From Polaribacter sp. Hel1_85 (GTDB lineage Bacteria > Bacteroidota > Bacteroidia > Flavobacteriales > Flavobacteriaceae), in the NCBI RefSeq assembly GCF_000766795.1, contig NZ_JPDS01000002.1:501001-565000 (forward strand): a DNA stretch of 64,000 nt, read 5' to 3'. Both the position numbers and the translations under genes were made by a program. Below the pieces are notes generated by a model that was given only the letters and a program-made list of their open reading frames with translations, was not told the origin of the DNA and did no database searches. Shown here in pieces: positions 17,383-26,119 of the stretch (position 1 is its first letter; the number at the start of each line of letters is the position of its first letter).

Positions 17383-19715
17383 TAGTTTACTATTGCAATT
17401 TTAGTTACTGCAGTTTCTGATGCATCATCATTAGATAATAAAACTATATATACTCCAGAAGCAACTTTATTTCCTGCAAGATTTTTTTTATTCCAAACAA
17501 CTTTTCCTCCTTCTAATTCTTGCCCTTCTACAACATTGGTTTCATAAACTAAGTTACCAGAAACATCAAGAATTTTTACATTTGTTCCTTTTGGCAAGTG
17601 TGTTCCATTTCTACCATCTATAGTAACTTTTTCATGATTTTTAAGAGCAGGGTTTGGATATGCATAAACATCGCCTAAAACATCTCCAAAAGGTGCAACA
17701 TTACTATTATAAGCAACCATACCTTTATTAGTAGCAAAATACACTTTTCCAGAACTATTATCTATAGCAATTTTTACAATTTTATTAGATGGTAAAGGAG
17801 AATTTTGTGTACTAAAATTAGCCAAAGTTGTTTGCCCATTTGGATTTGTATAAATTACACCTCCATTATCTGTACCAAACCATTTATTTTCTGCACCATC
17901 TACAACAATAGAATTAATAGTTTGGTCTCCTAAAAGTCTTTCTCCAAATCCATCTTCATTTCCGTTAATTACAATTGCACTAGCATTAGGTGTTGTGTCA
18001 TCAAAAACTCCAGAAGCATTATTATACATTACCATACCAGATTGTGTACCTATCCAAACTCTATTACTACCATCTACAGCAATAGCTCTTACATTTACGT
18101 CTGGTAAATTTCCTGAGTTTGTTGTAGCAACCAATGCTTTTTTTCTATCTCCGTTTTCATTATAAACATAAACTCCATTTCTTCTTGTACCAATCCAAAT
18201 ACTATTGTTTCTATCAACAACAACAATATTTGTTTCTTGTGCTGTATTTGTTTGCAAACTACTTAAATCATAACTTGACCATGTTCCACTTGCAGATAAT
18301 TTTTTTAATTTTTTTGAAGCCAATGCATCTGCCAACCATAAATTTCCTTGACTATCAAAACTAGCCCCACTAACTCTTGTTGTAATACTATTTGTAGAAT
18401 TTGGAAAAACATCTTCTAAAAGACTATTTTTAGAATGATAAAAATTAGTAATTTCATTATTTTCTACTTCTAAAAGCCCACCTCCAGAAAAAATATTACC
18501 ATTACTCGTTTGAGCAAAAGAAGCAATAAAAACCTTATTTTCTTTACTTGTATCTATAGTTACATCAACCAAATCTTTGATTGGTAAATCTTCAGAAAAT
18601 TTGTTATTTATCCAATTTACACCATTATAGTTGCTAAATCCTTTTCTATTTCCAGATGGAACATAAGCAGATGTATAACCTCCATACACAACCCAAATAC
18701 TATTATTACTTGTTGTAATTGAAAAAATATCATTAGACAAAGGTCCTTCTGGGTGTATTTCCTTATAATTTGATATTTGACCTGAATTTGTAATTAAAAT
18801 CCCAGATTCTTTTGTTGCCAAAAAAGCATTGTTATTATCAAAAAAAGAATTATTTAAAACATAATCAAATTCTGTATTTGGAGAAAAATTAAAAACTTCA
18901 TTCATTGATAAATCTAAAATAATTGCAGAAGTATCTAATGTAATAGATAAGTGAGAACTAGCAGCTTTAATTGCTAGAATCGTTTGAGAAAAACTTCTTA
19001 CTTCCGTTAAAATAGCTGTATTTAATTGAAATAACTTACTTCCTTCTGTAACATAAATTTGGTTATTAAAAAATGTAATATTACTAAAATTTCTTCCAGA
19101 AAATTGTTCATTCCAATTGTTAAAATCAATCAATAAATTACTAGATAAATCTGCCGAAAAAAGTCCTCTATCTGTAGCTGCATATATAAATCCATTAAAA
19201 ATAGCCGTTTGATTAACTTCTAACGAACTTGAATTATTACCAATAAAATAAGTATCTCCAAACTCTAAATTTTCTATATCATAAACCACAATTCCAAAAG
19301 GAGTTGATAAATAAAGCTTATTGTTAACCTCTGTAATATCATTTATAACTTTTCTACCCGATTGATTAAAATTTACAATATCTGATGAAATAGTAATGGT
19401 ACCATCACCATCTACTACTTCTACCAACCCATTTTCATATCCAATAAATAATCTTTTAAAAGTTGTATTATAGTGAATTGAAGATGTAGTTTCTCCAGAT
19501 AAACCTTGTACTGACGACAATTTATTAATCTCTTCTGTGGTTATGTTATAAGTAAAAACAGCATTATCAGCCAATGCATAAATTACATCATCTACCTTTA
19601 CAAAATCTTTTACATTGTTATAAGAATAAAAATCCTCCCAAGAATCACTGTAATCTGTTTGAGCGGAAAGTATTAGTGAAAAAAATAAACTAAAAAGTAA
19701 AAAGTGTTTTCTCAT
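17382..19715 (-). CDS. porZ: PorZ-like T9SS beta-propeller protein with C-terminal sorting domain
   Basis: A 777-residue secreted protein: signal peptide (LLFSLFFSLILSAQ), two seven-blade-like propeller regions with repeated SIWIGTRRNGVYVYN / RVWIGTQSGMVMYN / KWFGTDNGGVIYTN blades, and a T9SS type A sorting domain at the C-terminus (VYAYPNPALKNHEKVTI ... GVYIVLLSND). Size, domain order and position beside recO match PorZ, the surface protein of the T9SS attachment complex in Porphyromonas gingivalis that delivers anionic LPS to the sortase. The LPS-delivery role is known only there; here it is inferred. It is divergent from the CYTH gene. Confidence 0.85.
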   Translation of the reverse strand: MRKHFLLFSLFFSLILSAQTDYSDSWEDFYSYNNVKDFVKVDDVIYALADNAVFTYNITTEEINKLSSVQGLSGETTSSIHYNTTFKRLFIGYENGLVEVVDGDGTITISSDIVNFNQSGRKVINDITEVNNKLYLSTPFGIVVYDIENLEFGDTYFIGNNSSSLEVNQTAIFNGFIYAATDRGLFSADLSSNLLIDFNNWNEQFSGRNFSNITFFNNQIYVTEGSKLFQLNTAILTEVRSFSQTILAIKAASSHLSITLDTSAIILDLSMNEVFNFSPNTEFDYVLNNSFFDNNNAFLATKESGILITNSGQISNYKEIHPEGPLSNDIFSITTSNNSIWVVYGGYTSAYVPSGNRKGFSNYNGVNWINNKFSEDLPIKDLVDVTIDTSKENKVFIASFAQTSNGNIFSGGGLLEVENNEITNFYHSKNSLLEDVFPNSTNSITTRVSGASFDSQGNLWLADALASKKLKKLSASGTWSSYDLSSLQTNTAQETNIVVVDRNNSIWIGTRRNGVYVYNENGDRKKALVATTNSGNLPDVNVRAIAVDGSNRVWIGTQSGMVMYNNASGVFDDTTPNASAIVINGNEDGFGERLLGDQTINSIVVDGAENKWFGTDNGGVIYTNPNGQTTLANFSTQNSPLPSNKIVKIAIDNSSGKVYFATNKGMVAYNSNVAPFGDVLGDVYAYPNPALKNHEKVTIDGRNGTHLPKGTNVKILDVSGNLVYETNVVEGQELEGGKVVWNKKNLAGNKVASGVYIVLLSNDDASETAVTKIAIVN

Positions 19716-19801
19716 TGTTTAATTTTGATTCTCAAAGATATTTATTAATTGTTACAATAACGATAAAACACCTTACATTAGTACAAAAATCAAAAGATTT
19801 T

Positions 19802-20275
19802 ATGAGTGTAGAAATAGAAAGAAAGTTTTTGGTGAAAAATGATGATTATAAAAATGAAAGCTATACACAAAAACACATTAAACAAGGCTATTTAAATTCT
19901 GATAAAAATAGAACCGTAAGAGTTAGAATTGCTAATAATAAAGCTTTTGTGACAATTAAAGGGAAATCTAACACAGCAGGAACAACAAGGTTTGAATGGG
20001 AAAAGGAAATTAAAAAAGAAGAAGCAGAAAGTTTACTTTTACTTTGTGAACCTTCAATAATTGAAAAAACCAGATATTTAGTGAATGCAGGTGAGCATAC
20101 TTTTGAAGTTGATGAATTTTACGGAGATAATAACGGATTAGTCATTGCAGAGGTAGAATTAAATTCTGAATTTGAGACTTTCATCAAACCAAACTGGTTA
20201 GGAAAAGAAGTTACTGGTAATATAAAATACTATAATTCAAGCATTAGTAAGCTTCCTTTTAAAAATTGGGCATAA
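19802..20275 (+). CDS. CYTH-domain protein (inorganic triphosphatase family)
   Basis: A 157-residue CYTH (triphosphate tunnel) protein. I take the ATG at 19802 because the VEIERKFLV signature, with the ExExK metal/phosphate motif, then sits at residues 3-11, as in the family; an in-frame start at 19715 would add 29 unrelated residues and run into the porZ start region. Other conserved parts are TVRVRIANNKAFVTIKGKS, RFEWEKEI and FEVDEFYGDNNGLVIAEVEL. It probably hydrolyses inorganic triphosphate or a related triphosphate. Its stop codon lies within the T-tract of a minus-strand terminator. Confidence 0.9.
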   Translation: MSVEIERKFLVKNDDYKNESYTQKHIKQGYLNSDKNRTVRVRIANNKAFVTIKGKSNTAGTTRFEWEKEIKKEEAESLLLLCEPSIIEKTRYLVNAGEHTFEVDEFYGDNNGLVIAEVELNSEFETFIKPNWLGKEVTGNIKYYNSSISKLPFKNWA

Positions 20276-20300
20276 AAAAACCTCGAACAAAAGTTCGAGG
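20274..20300 (-). terminator. Intrinsic terminator of the candidate small RNA
   Basis: CCTCGAAC-aaaa-GTTCGAGG (20281-20300) is a perfect 8-bp stem; on the minus strand it is followed by seven T. No T-run exists on the plus side, so it ends minus-strand transcripts. It overlaps the CYTH stop codon. Confidence 0.85.
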
Positions 20301-20372
20301 AAATTTAATAAACCTACCCCCTAAATAAGATTTATAACACCTAATGTATTAACCAAGGTTAATATCATTAAG
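20274..20372 (-). ncRNA. Candidate small RNA (about 100 nt) with a 15-codon mini-frame
   Basis: A complete transcription unit in the gap between the CYTH and hemolysin III genes. TTGACA (20403-20408), 20 bp, and TACTTTTG (20378-20385) form a near-ideal Bacteroidota promoter on the minus strand, and a strong intrinsic terminator follows about 90 bp later. The RNA would contain a tight hairpin ATTAACC-TT-GGTTAAT, the unpaired purine-rich run TTAGGGGGTAGG, and the terminator stem. A mini-frame of 15 codons (MILTLVNTLGVINLI, 20368-20321) begins about four bases after the predicted start. The G-rich run is a possible antisense or anti-anti-SD element. No family is recognised. Confidence 0.55.
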
Positions 20373-20377
20373 CACTA

Positions 20378-20408
20378 CAAAAGTAATTTTTTTTTATGGG
20401 ATTGTCAA
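20378..20408 (-). promoter_or_regulatory. Strong promoter of the candidate small RNA
   Basis: Minus strand TTGACA (20403-20408) and TACTTTTG (20378-20385), with 20 bp between the TTG and the TAnnTTTG box. This is the best match to the full two-part Bacteroidota promoter that I saw in the window. Confidence 0.75.
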
Positions 20409-20468
20409 ACTTTTACCCAGTTTAAAGGTCTTAAAAATTATTTAAGTCATTTTAAAAGAAGTTTTTAG

Positions 20469-21107
20469 CTACAGAAAGTATAGTGCAAAAAAATGACTAA
20501 CACTACCTAATAAAACAAATACGTGAAAAATTGCATGATTGTAAGGCATTCTTTTAATAGAATATAATATTGCTCCTATTGTATAAAAAACACCTCCAGC
20601 AATTAACAAATTTAAACTAAAACTTGATAATGCACTTATTAAAGGTTTTATAAAAAACATGACTTGCCAACCCATTAAAAGATACATTGCAGTTGAAATT
20701 TTGTCAAATCTTCCTGTAAAAAAAAGTTTGAGAATAATACCTGTTAAAGCAAATACCCAAACTGCAATAAACATATACCAACCTAATTGAGACTCTAAAC
20801 CTACCAAACAAAAAGGTGTATAACTACCAGCAATTAGTACATAAATTGCAGCGTGATCAAAAATATTTAATTTTCTTCTTTTCTTAGGGTTTGTAGCTGC
20901 ATGATAAAAAGTGGAAGCTGCATAAAGAATAATTAAACTCAACCCATAAATTATAAAACTAGAAACATCCCAAAAATTTGAATACGAAAATGCCTTAATA
21001 ATTAAAAAGGGAAATGCAATAATGCTTGCAATTAAACCTAAACCATGAGACCAAATATTTAAATTTTCTTCGGATTTACTATAAAGGTGATTTAATTTCT
21101 CGCTCAT
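20469..21107 (-). CDS. Hemolysin III/PAQR-family membrane protein
   Basis: A 212-residue protein with seven hydrophobic helices and the family signatures NIWSHGLGLIASIIAFP, ASTFYHAATNPKKRRKLNIFDHAAIYVLIAGSYTPF (residues about 64-100; broken here only by family-typical changes) and the C-terminal NHAIFHVFVLLGSVSHFFAL. The conserved His, Asp and Ser residues form the zinc site of the PAQR/alkaline ceramidase superfamily. The hemolysin name is historic; a membrane hydrolase activity is plausible. The start overlaps the acyltransferase gene by 29 bp, so the two are coupled. Confidence 0.9.
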   Translation of the reverse strand: MSEKLNHLYSKSEENLNIWSHGLGLIASIIAFPFLIIKAFSYSNFWDVSSFIIYGLSLIILYAASTFYHAATNPKKRRKLNIFDHAAIYVLIAGSYTPFCLVGLESQLGWYMFIAVWVFALTGIILKLFFTGRFDKISTAMYLLMGWQVMFFIKPLISALSSFSLNLLIAGGVFYTIGAILYSIKRMPYNHAIFHVFVLLGSVSHFFALYFL

Positions 21108-21870
21108 TATTTGGTCTATTTGTATCTTTCATATAACGTTTATCATTTAACAATTCATCATACATTACTATAAACGTCTTTTCTTTTAATTTAACCCTAT
21201 CATCATTTGATAAACCCTTAGTTTCTGTAAATTTAAGTTGTTTTACTCTAAAAACACCAGGTCTTCCTTTAAAAAAATTCCAAGAAAAAAATCGTTTTGC
21301 ATCATAATAAACTTGTGCAACAATTGGCATTTGATATTCTATAGCTAAACTAAATGCTCCATTTGTAAAAGGAGCAAGTATCACATTTTCTGCAGGAACT
21401 AATCCTTCAGGAAAAATTGCAATACTCAAACCAGTATCTAATCTTTTTTTAATTCTAGCATAAACATTTTTTCTGCTTTTGGGATCGCCTCTATCAACCA
21501 TTACTACAGCTTTCTTATAAAAAAATCCAAATATTGGTAGTTTTACTAGTTCTTTTTTTCCAACAAATAATATTGGGTTTTTATTCATAGCTATCATAAT
21601 CCAAGGATCTAATAAAGAGGCGTGATTTGCAATAAACATGTAACTTTTTTTAGGATCTGTTTTTTGCTTTTTATCTATTTTTAACCTAAAACCCATACCA
21701 TAGATTAATAGAAAAGACCATATTCTCATCAATTTCCAGAAAGAATTATAATACTTTTCATCAGATAAAAGCACCAATAATAAAGGTACCATTAACAATA
21801 TGGTTATAAACATTAAAAAATAAAACCATAGTCGCCAAATTAAACGAAATGGAAAAAGTAAATATTTCAT
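21079..21870 (-). CDS. 1-acyl-sn-glycerol-3-phosphate acyltransferase (PlsC family)
   Basis: A 263-residue membrane-bound acyltransferase with one or two N-terminal helices (LIWRLWFYFLMFITILLMVPLLLVLL), the HxxxxD catalytic motif in FIANHASLLDPW (about residues 94-105), the substrate motif VDRGDPKSR and AIFPEGLVP (about 156-164). It adds an acyl chain to lysophosphatidate or a related lysolipid. Its overlap with the hemolysin III/PAQR gene suggests linked lipid roles. Divergent from trpS with 59 bp between. Confidence 0.88.
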   Translation of the reverse strand: MKYLLFPFRLIWRLWFYFLMFITILLMVPLLLVLLSDEKYYNSFWKLMRIWSFLLIYGMGFRLKIDKKQKTDPKKSYMFIANHASLLDPWIMIAMNKNPILFVGKKELVKLPIFGFFYKKAVVMVDRGDPKSRKNVYARIKKRLDTGLSIAIFPEGLVPAENVILAPFTNGAFSLAIEYQMPIVAQVYYDAKRFFSWNFFKGRPGVFRVKQLKFTETKGLSNDDRVKLKEKTFIVMYDELLNDKRYMKDTNRPNNEREIKSPL

Positions 21871-21929
21871 ATATGCTAATGTAGTAATATTCTTTTGTTT
21901 GATTATTTTTGCATTTCAAAATAAGATAA

Positions 21930-22898
21930 ATGTCAAGAATTTTAACAGGTGTTCAAAGTACAGGAACACCACATTTAGGTAATTTATTAGGTGCTATTTT
22001 ACCAGCCATAGAAATGGCTAATAACCCAGAAAACGAAGCTTTTCTTTTTATTGCTGATATGCATTCTTTAACCCAAATAAAGGATGGAAAAGAATTGAGA
22101 GAAAATACTTATAGCACTGCTGCCACTTGGTTAGCTTGTGGTTTAAATATAAATAATACTGTTTTTTACAGACAAAGTGATGTGCCTCAAACAACAGAGT
22201 TGACTTGGTATTTAAGTTGCTTTTTCCCTTATCAAAGATTAACATTAGCCCATAGTTTTAAAGATAAGGCAGATAGATTAGGAGATGTAAATGCAGGTTT
22301 ATTTACCTACCCAATGTTAATGGCTGCAGATATTTTATTGTATGATGCAGAAATTGTTCCTGTTGGTAAAGATCAGTTACAACATCTAGAAATGACTCGC
22401 GATGTTGCAAATAGGTTTAACAATATTGTAGGACAAACGTTAGTTGTTCCTCAAGCTAAAATTCAAGAACACACCAAATTAGTTCCTGGAACTGATGGTG
22501 AAAAAATGAGCAAATCTAGAAATAACATTATCAATATTTTCTTGTCTGATAAAAAATTGAGAAAACAAATAATGTCTATTAAAACAGATAGTTTAGGTTT
22601 AGAAGAACCAAAAGACCCAAATACTGATAACGTTTTTGGTTTGTATAAATTATTAGCTTCTGAAGCTCAAATTGCAGAAATGAGAGCAAATTACGAAGGT
22701 GGAAATTATGGTTATGGACATGCTAAACAAGCTTTATACGAATTAATTATTGAGCAATTTGCTACTGTAAGAGAGCGTTACAATCATTTTATGGAAAATA
22801 AACATGAAATTGATGAAGCTCTAGAAATTGGAGCAAAAAAAGCAACAAAAGTTGCCAATAATGTTTTACAAAAAGTAAGAGTAAAAATAGGTTACTAA
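21930..22898 (+). CDS. trpS: Tryptophanyl-tRNA synthetase
   Basis: A 322-residue class I synthetase that charges tRNA-Trp. It has the HIGH-like motif TPHLGNLLGA (about residues 13-22), LYDAEIVPVGKDQLQHLEMTRDVANRFN and the KMSKS motif GEKMSKSRNN (about 191-200). The length is that of bacterial TrpRS. A TATTTTTG box at 21904-21911 is a plausible promoter, with a very short leader. A hairpin terminator follows. Confidence 0.97.
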   Translation: MSRILTGVQSTGTPHLGNLLGAILPAIEMANNPENEAFLFIADMHSLTQIKDGKELRENTYSTAATWLACGLNINNTVFYRQSDVPQTTELTWYLSCFFPYQRLTLAHSFKDKADRLGDVNAGLFTYPMLMAADILLYDAEIVPVGKDQLQHLEMTRDVANRFNNIVGQTLVVPQAKIQEHTKLVPGTDGEKMSKSRNNIINIFLSDKKLRKQIMSIKTDSLGLEEPKDPNTDNVFGLYKLLASEAQIAEMRANYEGGNYGYGHAKQALYELIIEQFATVRERYNHFMENKHEIDEALEIGAKKATKVANNVLQKVRVKIGY

Positions 22899-22915
22899 AC
22901 TTATTTTTAATTCAT

Positions 22916-22944
22916 AAAAAACCACGCATAATGCGTGGTTTTTT
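22916..22944. terminator. Bidirectional terminator between trpS and the DUF1761 gene
   Basis: ACCACGCA-taa-TGCGTGGT (22921-22939), preceded by five A and followed by five T, so it can act on both converging transcripts. Confidence 0.85.
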
Positions 22945-22964
22945 ATTTTATAAATGATATAATT

Positions 22965-23465
22965 TTATACCCATTGACAAAGAATACCTCCCATAATAGC
23001 CATTGTCACTATCCAGTAACCAACATTAATAGCAACATATTTAAAGCTTTTCTTTTCAAATAAAGCATTAGTACCCATAACTGGTAAAACTACAAATACA
23101 CCTAATAAACCTCCATGTAAGGCTCCATGACCAAAAGTTCTAAAACGATCGCCATAATTTGCCATAAATTCTTGAAAATATGTAAATGCTTCACCTGTTC
23201 CTTCTGCAAAACCTGGTTCTGCCATTAAAGTTGATTGTGCTCCAAATTGGTGAATTACCAATGTTTGTAATAAAAAAGCAAAAAGAAAACTCAACACATA
23301 ACTTAGACCCAACATTTTAAACATATTAGTACCTTCCATAGATTCGTCTGTAAAACCTACTTCTTTCATCCATGCATTTTTAAATAACATTGGACCATAC
23401 CATAAAAAGCCGATTACCATAGGCACAAGAGCAGCAAATGCTGTCATTAAAAGATTAAATTTCAT
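22965..23465 (-). CDS. DUF1761 membrane protein
   Basis: A 166-residue membrane protein of the DUF1761 family: four hydrophobic segments, with FLWYGPMLFKNAWMKEVGFTDESM after the first helix and GALHGGLLGVFVVLPVMGTNALFEKKSFKYVAINVGYWIV near the C-terminus in outline. I use the ATG at 23465 (MKFNLLMTAFAAL); the upstream in-frame extension adds a non-hydrophobic stretch that the family lacks. No function is established. Monocistronic between two terminators. Confidence 0.8.
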   Translation of the reverse strand: MKFNLLMTAFAALVPMVIGFLWYGPMLFKNAWMKEVGFTDESMEGTNMFKMLGLSYVLSFLFAFLLQTLVIHQFGAQSTLMAEPGFAEGTGEAFTYFQEFMANYGDRFRTFGHGALHGGLLGVFVVLPVMGTNALFEKKSFKYVAINVGYWIVTMAIMGGILCQWV

Positions 23466-23527
23466 ATTATAATTGTTTTGGTTGAATACCAAATATAGGA
23501 AATATGAAATTGATAATTAAATCCCAT

Positions 23528-23557
23528 AAAAAAACCGAAAGTAAATACTTTCGGTTT
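23528..23557 (-). terminator. Intrinsic terminator after the DUF4837 gene
   Basis: AAACCGAAAGT-aaat-ACTTTCGGTTT (23532-23557) followed on the minus strand by a run of T. It lies 21 bp beyond the DUF4837 stop. Confidence 0.8.
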
Positions 23558-23578
23558 CAATTTATAATTATGTTAATT

Positions 23579-24562
23579 TTATTTAATCCTCATAGATTTT
23601 GCGATAGCTTCAAGTTCAAACAAAAAAGCTCTTTTATTTACAGAAGGGGCATAGGTAAATCCTTCAAAAATAACCAATCTGTTATTTTTTTTATCAACTA
23701 CAGTGTAGTTTAAAAATGGACCCGCCATAAAATCGTTTTGAACTTCCCATTTTCCACGAGTTTCATACGCTTTTTTTCCATCAATAGTTGCATCAAAAGT
23801 AAAAGGAGTGTATGCTTCTTCAGTAATCATGTACATCGTTTCTGGTTCTGAACCAGGAATATATTTCTTACCGATTCTATTTCTAACAGCTACAATACTA
23901 TCTGCTACTTGAGTTTCATCTTCTAAGGGAACTGAATACACTAAAATATTATTACTTCCAGTTTTTGCAATTCCACTAGTTAAATGATGACGTAACCACA
24001 AAAAATCTCCTGTATCATCTACAGTTTTAAATTTATCATGAATGGTTAATGAAATTCCTAAATTTTGTAGAGTTTTAAATTGAGAATCGTCTAATTTGTT
24101 TTTTGCAAACAAATTCTGAGTCATGTTAATATCAGATTGTATAAACGTTTTTATGATTTCTTTTTCGTGCTTTTTAAACAATTTCACAACACCTTCATCA
24201 TCCTTTGCATACACGTAAATAATAGTTTGTGGTTGTGCATAAACGTTATTTCTAACAAAATATTCTTCTTTATCACTTACACCTATTACTAAAATATTTC
24301 TACCAACTTTCATCATATTTCCAAAACCATTTGGAGCAACTTGTGAAACCGTTAAAAGTGATTCTGGTTGTGGTAAACCAACCATTAATTCTCCAAAAGA
24401 ATTCCTTATTTCTTTACCAATAATACCAGTCCAGTCACTTGCTTTAGTAACTACCATTACTTTATTTACTTTACCGATTGATGTACGTAAAACAAATTTA
24501 TCTTTACCTACACATGATGAGAGTAAAACTGTAATTGCAAATAGGGTATATAATTTTTTCAT
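23579..24562 (-). CDS. DUF4837 lipoprotein
   Basis: A 327-residue predicted lipoprotein (lipobox LLSSC, cysteine about residue 17) of the Bacteroidota-restricted DUF4837 family. Recognisable parts are KVMVVTKASDWTGIIGKEIR, LPQPESLLTVSQVAPNGF and the C-terminal VNKRAFLFELEAIAKSMR. Function unknown. It is four bases after the lytic transglycosylase gene, so it may act in the cell envelope together with it. Confidence 0.85.
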   Translation of the reverse strand: MKKLYTLFAITVLLSSCVGKDKFVLRTSIGKVNKVMVVTKASDWTGIIGKEIRNSFGELMVGLPQPESLLTVSQVAPNGFGNMMKVGRNILVIGVSDKEEYFVRNNVYAQPQTIIYVYAKDDEGVVKLFKKHEKEIIKTFIQSDINMTQNLFAKNKLDDSQFKTLQNLGISLTIHDKFKTVDDTGDFLWLRHHLTSGIAKTGSNNILVYSVPLEDETQVADSIVAVRNRIGKKYIPGSEPETMYMITEEAYTPFTFDATIDGKKAYETRGKWEVQNDFMAGPFLNYTVVDKKNNRLVIFEGFTYAPSVNKRAFLFELEAIAKSMRIK

Positions 24563-24566
24563 GAGT

Positions 24567-26114
24567 TTAGCTTTTAAATATTTTAAGTTTAGTTCCTGGT
24601 TTTAAACCTTTAGCACTCCAAATATTGTTCCATTTTTTAATTTTATCGACAGAAACATTTTTAAATTTTTGAGAAATGCTCCAAAGTGAATCACCTTTCT
24701 GAACTATATAAACTTTGTGGGGTCCTTTTATGGAAGGTTTTAACTCATTCTTTTTAGTAGATTTTCCTTTTGAGAATGCAAGTTTCTTTGGATAAATATA
24801 CAATCTTTGTCCTATTTTTAAACGACTACTTTTTAGACTATTCCAACGTTTAAGATCACTTACTCTTACACCAAATTTATTTGCAATTTTTCCTAAAAAA
24901 TCTCCACTTACCACTTTGTAACGAATTCGTTTATCCATTTCAAAGTATTTTGGCAATGGTTTTTCTCTTTGAGAATCATCTGCATCAGCCAAAGCATAAA
25001 TATCTTTTTCTTTATCTAAAAAGGCAATAATTTTGTTGCTAGGTAATCTTAAAGCATAATTTCTATCTTTTACAAAAGGAATTATATCTAGCTTATAAGA
25101 AGGATTTAGTTCTGCTAAAACTTCTTCATCAACATCTATTTTTTCTGCAATTTGATCGAAACTAATGGTTCTTTTTATACGAACTGTATCAGTTTGAAAA
25201 TTGAAAAATTTTGGTAATTCAGAGTAAATTTTATGTTTATCTGCATACTCAAAAATATACATTGTTGCATAAAATGCAGGAACATAGCCTGCTGTTTCTC
25301 TCGGTAAATAAGGTCTTATATTCCAATAATTTTTATACCCTCCAGAGCGTTTTATTGCTTTTCTTACATTTCCTGGTCCAGAATTATACGCTGCTAAAGC
25401 TAAATCCCAATCGCCAAAAATTGTAAATAACTGACTTAAATATTTACAAGCTGCAACTGTTGCTTTTACAGGGTCTTGACGTTCATCTACATAAGAACTT
25501 ACTTTTAAATCAAACTGTTTTCCTGTTCCGTACATAAATTGCCATAAACCTGTTGCACCAACTCTAGACTTAATTTTAGGTCTTAATGCAGATTCTACAA
25601 TTGCTAAATATTTCATTTCAAGAGGAATATCATGCTGATCTAGATGTTGCTCAAACATTGGAAAATAATATTTTGCTTTTGCCATTAAAGCTGGGTAATA
25701 CTTTTTTCGATATAATAAATAACTGTTTATTACTTTTTCTAAGGAAGAATTGTATCCTAGGTTAAATGGAGTTTTATCATTTAAATTAGAAAGACGCAGT
25801 TTTAGCAAATCTGTTGTTAATACTGATGTTGTGTTTCCAATAATATCTTTATCATTAATTACATAACTTAATGAATCTACTAATGATGAGTAAAACTTTT
25901 CTTCTACCAATAAGCTATCAATTGTGTTTAAATCCTTATCAGAAAACAACTCTTCTTTAACTGGTTTTACAAGAGAATCTTTTGCTATAAATAAAGTATC
26001 TGTTTTTACTTTAACGAATAAAGTATCTTTTTCTATATTAAAAATACTGTCTTTTGTTTCTTGCGAAAAAACAGCATTGGTTAAAAAAAGGAATATAATT
26101 AGGTTTTTTATCAT
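24567..26114 (-). CDS. LysM-containing lytic murein transglycosylase (MltD-like)
   Basis: A 515-residue exported enzyme that cleaves the glycan strands of peptidoglycan. It has a signal peptide (MIKNLIIFLFLTNAVFSQ), an SLT domain with the catalytic glutamate in LAIVESALRPKIKSRVGATGLWQFM (outline; Glu about residue 174) and ALAAYNSGPGNVRKAIKRSGG, and two C-terminal LysM repeats (YKVVSGDFLGKIANKFGV and YIVQKGDSLWSISQKF). It follows xth by 5 bp and precedes DUF4837 by 4 bp: one unit. Confidence 0.93.
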   Translation of the reverse strand: MIKNLIIFLFLTNAVFSQETKDSIFNIEKDTLFVKVKTDTLFIAKDSLVKPVKEELFSDKDLNTIDSLLVEEKFYSSLVDSLSYVINDKDIIGNTTSVLTTDLLKLRLSNLNDKTPFNLGYNSSLEKVINSYLLYRKKYYPALMAKAKYYFPMFEQHLDQHDIPLEMKYLAIVESALRPKIKSRVGATGLWQFMYGTGKQFDLKVSSYVDERQDPVKATVAACKYLSQLFTIFGDWDLALAAYNSGPGNVRKAIKRSGGYKNYWNIRPYLPRETAGYVPAFYATMYIFEYADKHKIYSELPKFFNFQTDTVRIKRTISFDQIAEKIDVDEEVLAELNPSYKLDIIPFVKDRNYALRLPSNKIIAFLDKEKDIYALADADDSQREKPLPKYFEMDKRIRYKVVSGDFLGKIANKFGVRVSDLKRWNSLKSSRLKIGQRLYIYPKKLAFSKGKSTKKNELKPSIKGPHKVYIVQKGDSLWSISQKFKNVSVDKIKKWNNIWSAKGLKPGTKLKIFKS

Positions 26115-26119
26115 CTATT

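Noticed and set aside
20408..20421. Crp/Fnr-type site at the small-RNA promoter
   Set aside because: The sequence at the regulon distance has no symmetry, and this promoter has its own TTGACA element. It served as a negative control for the spacing rule.
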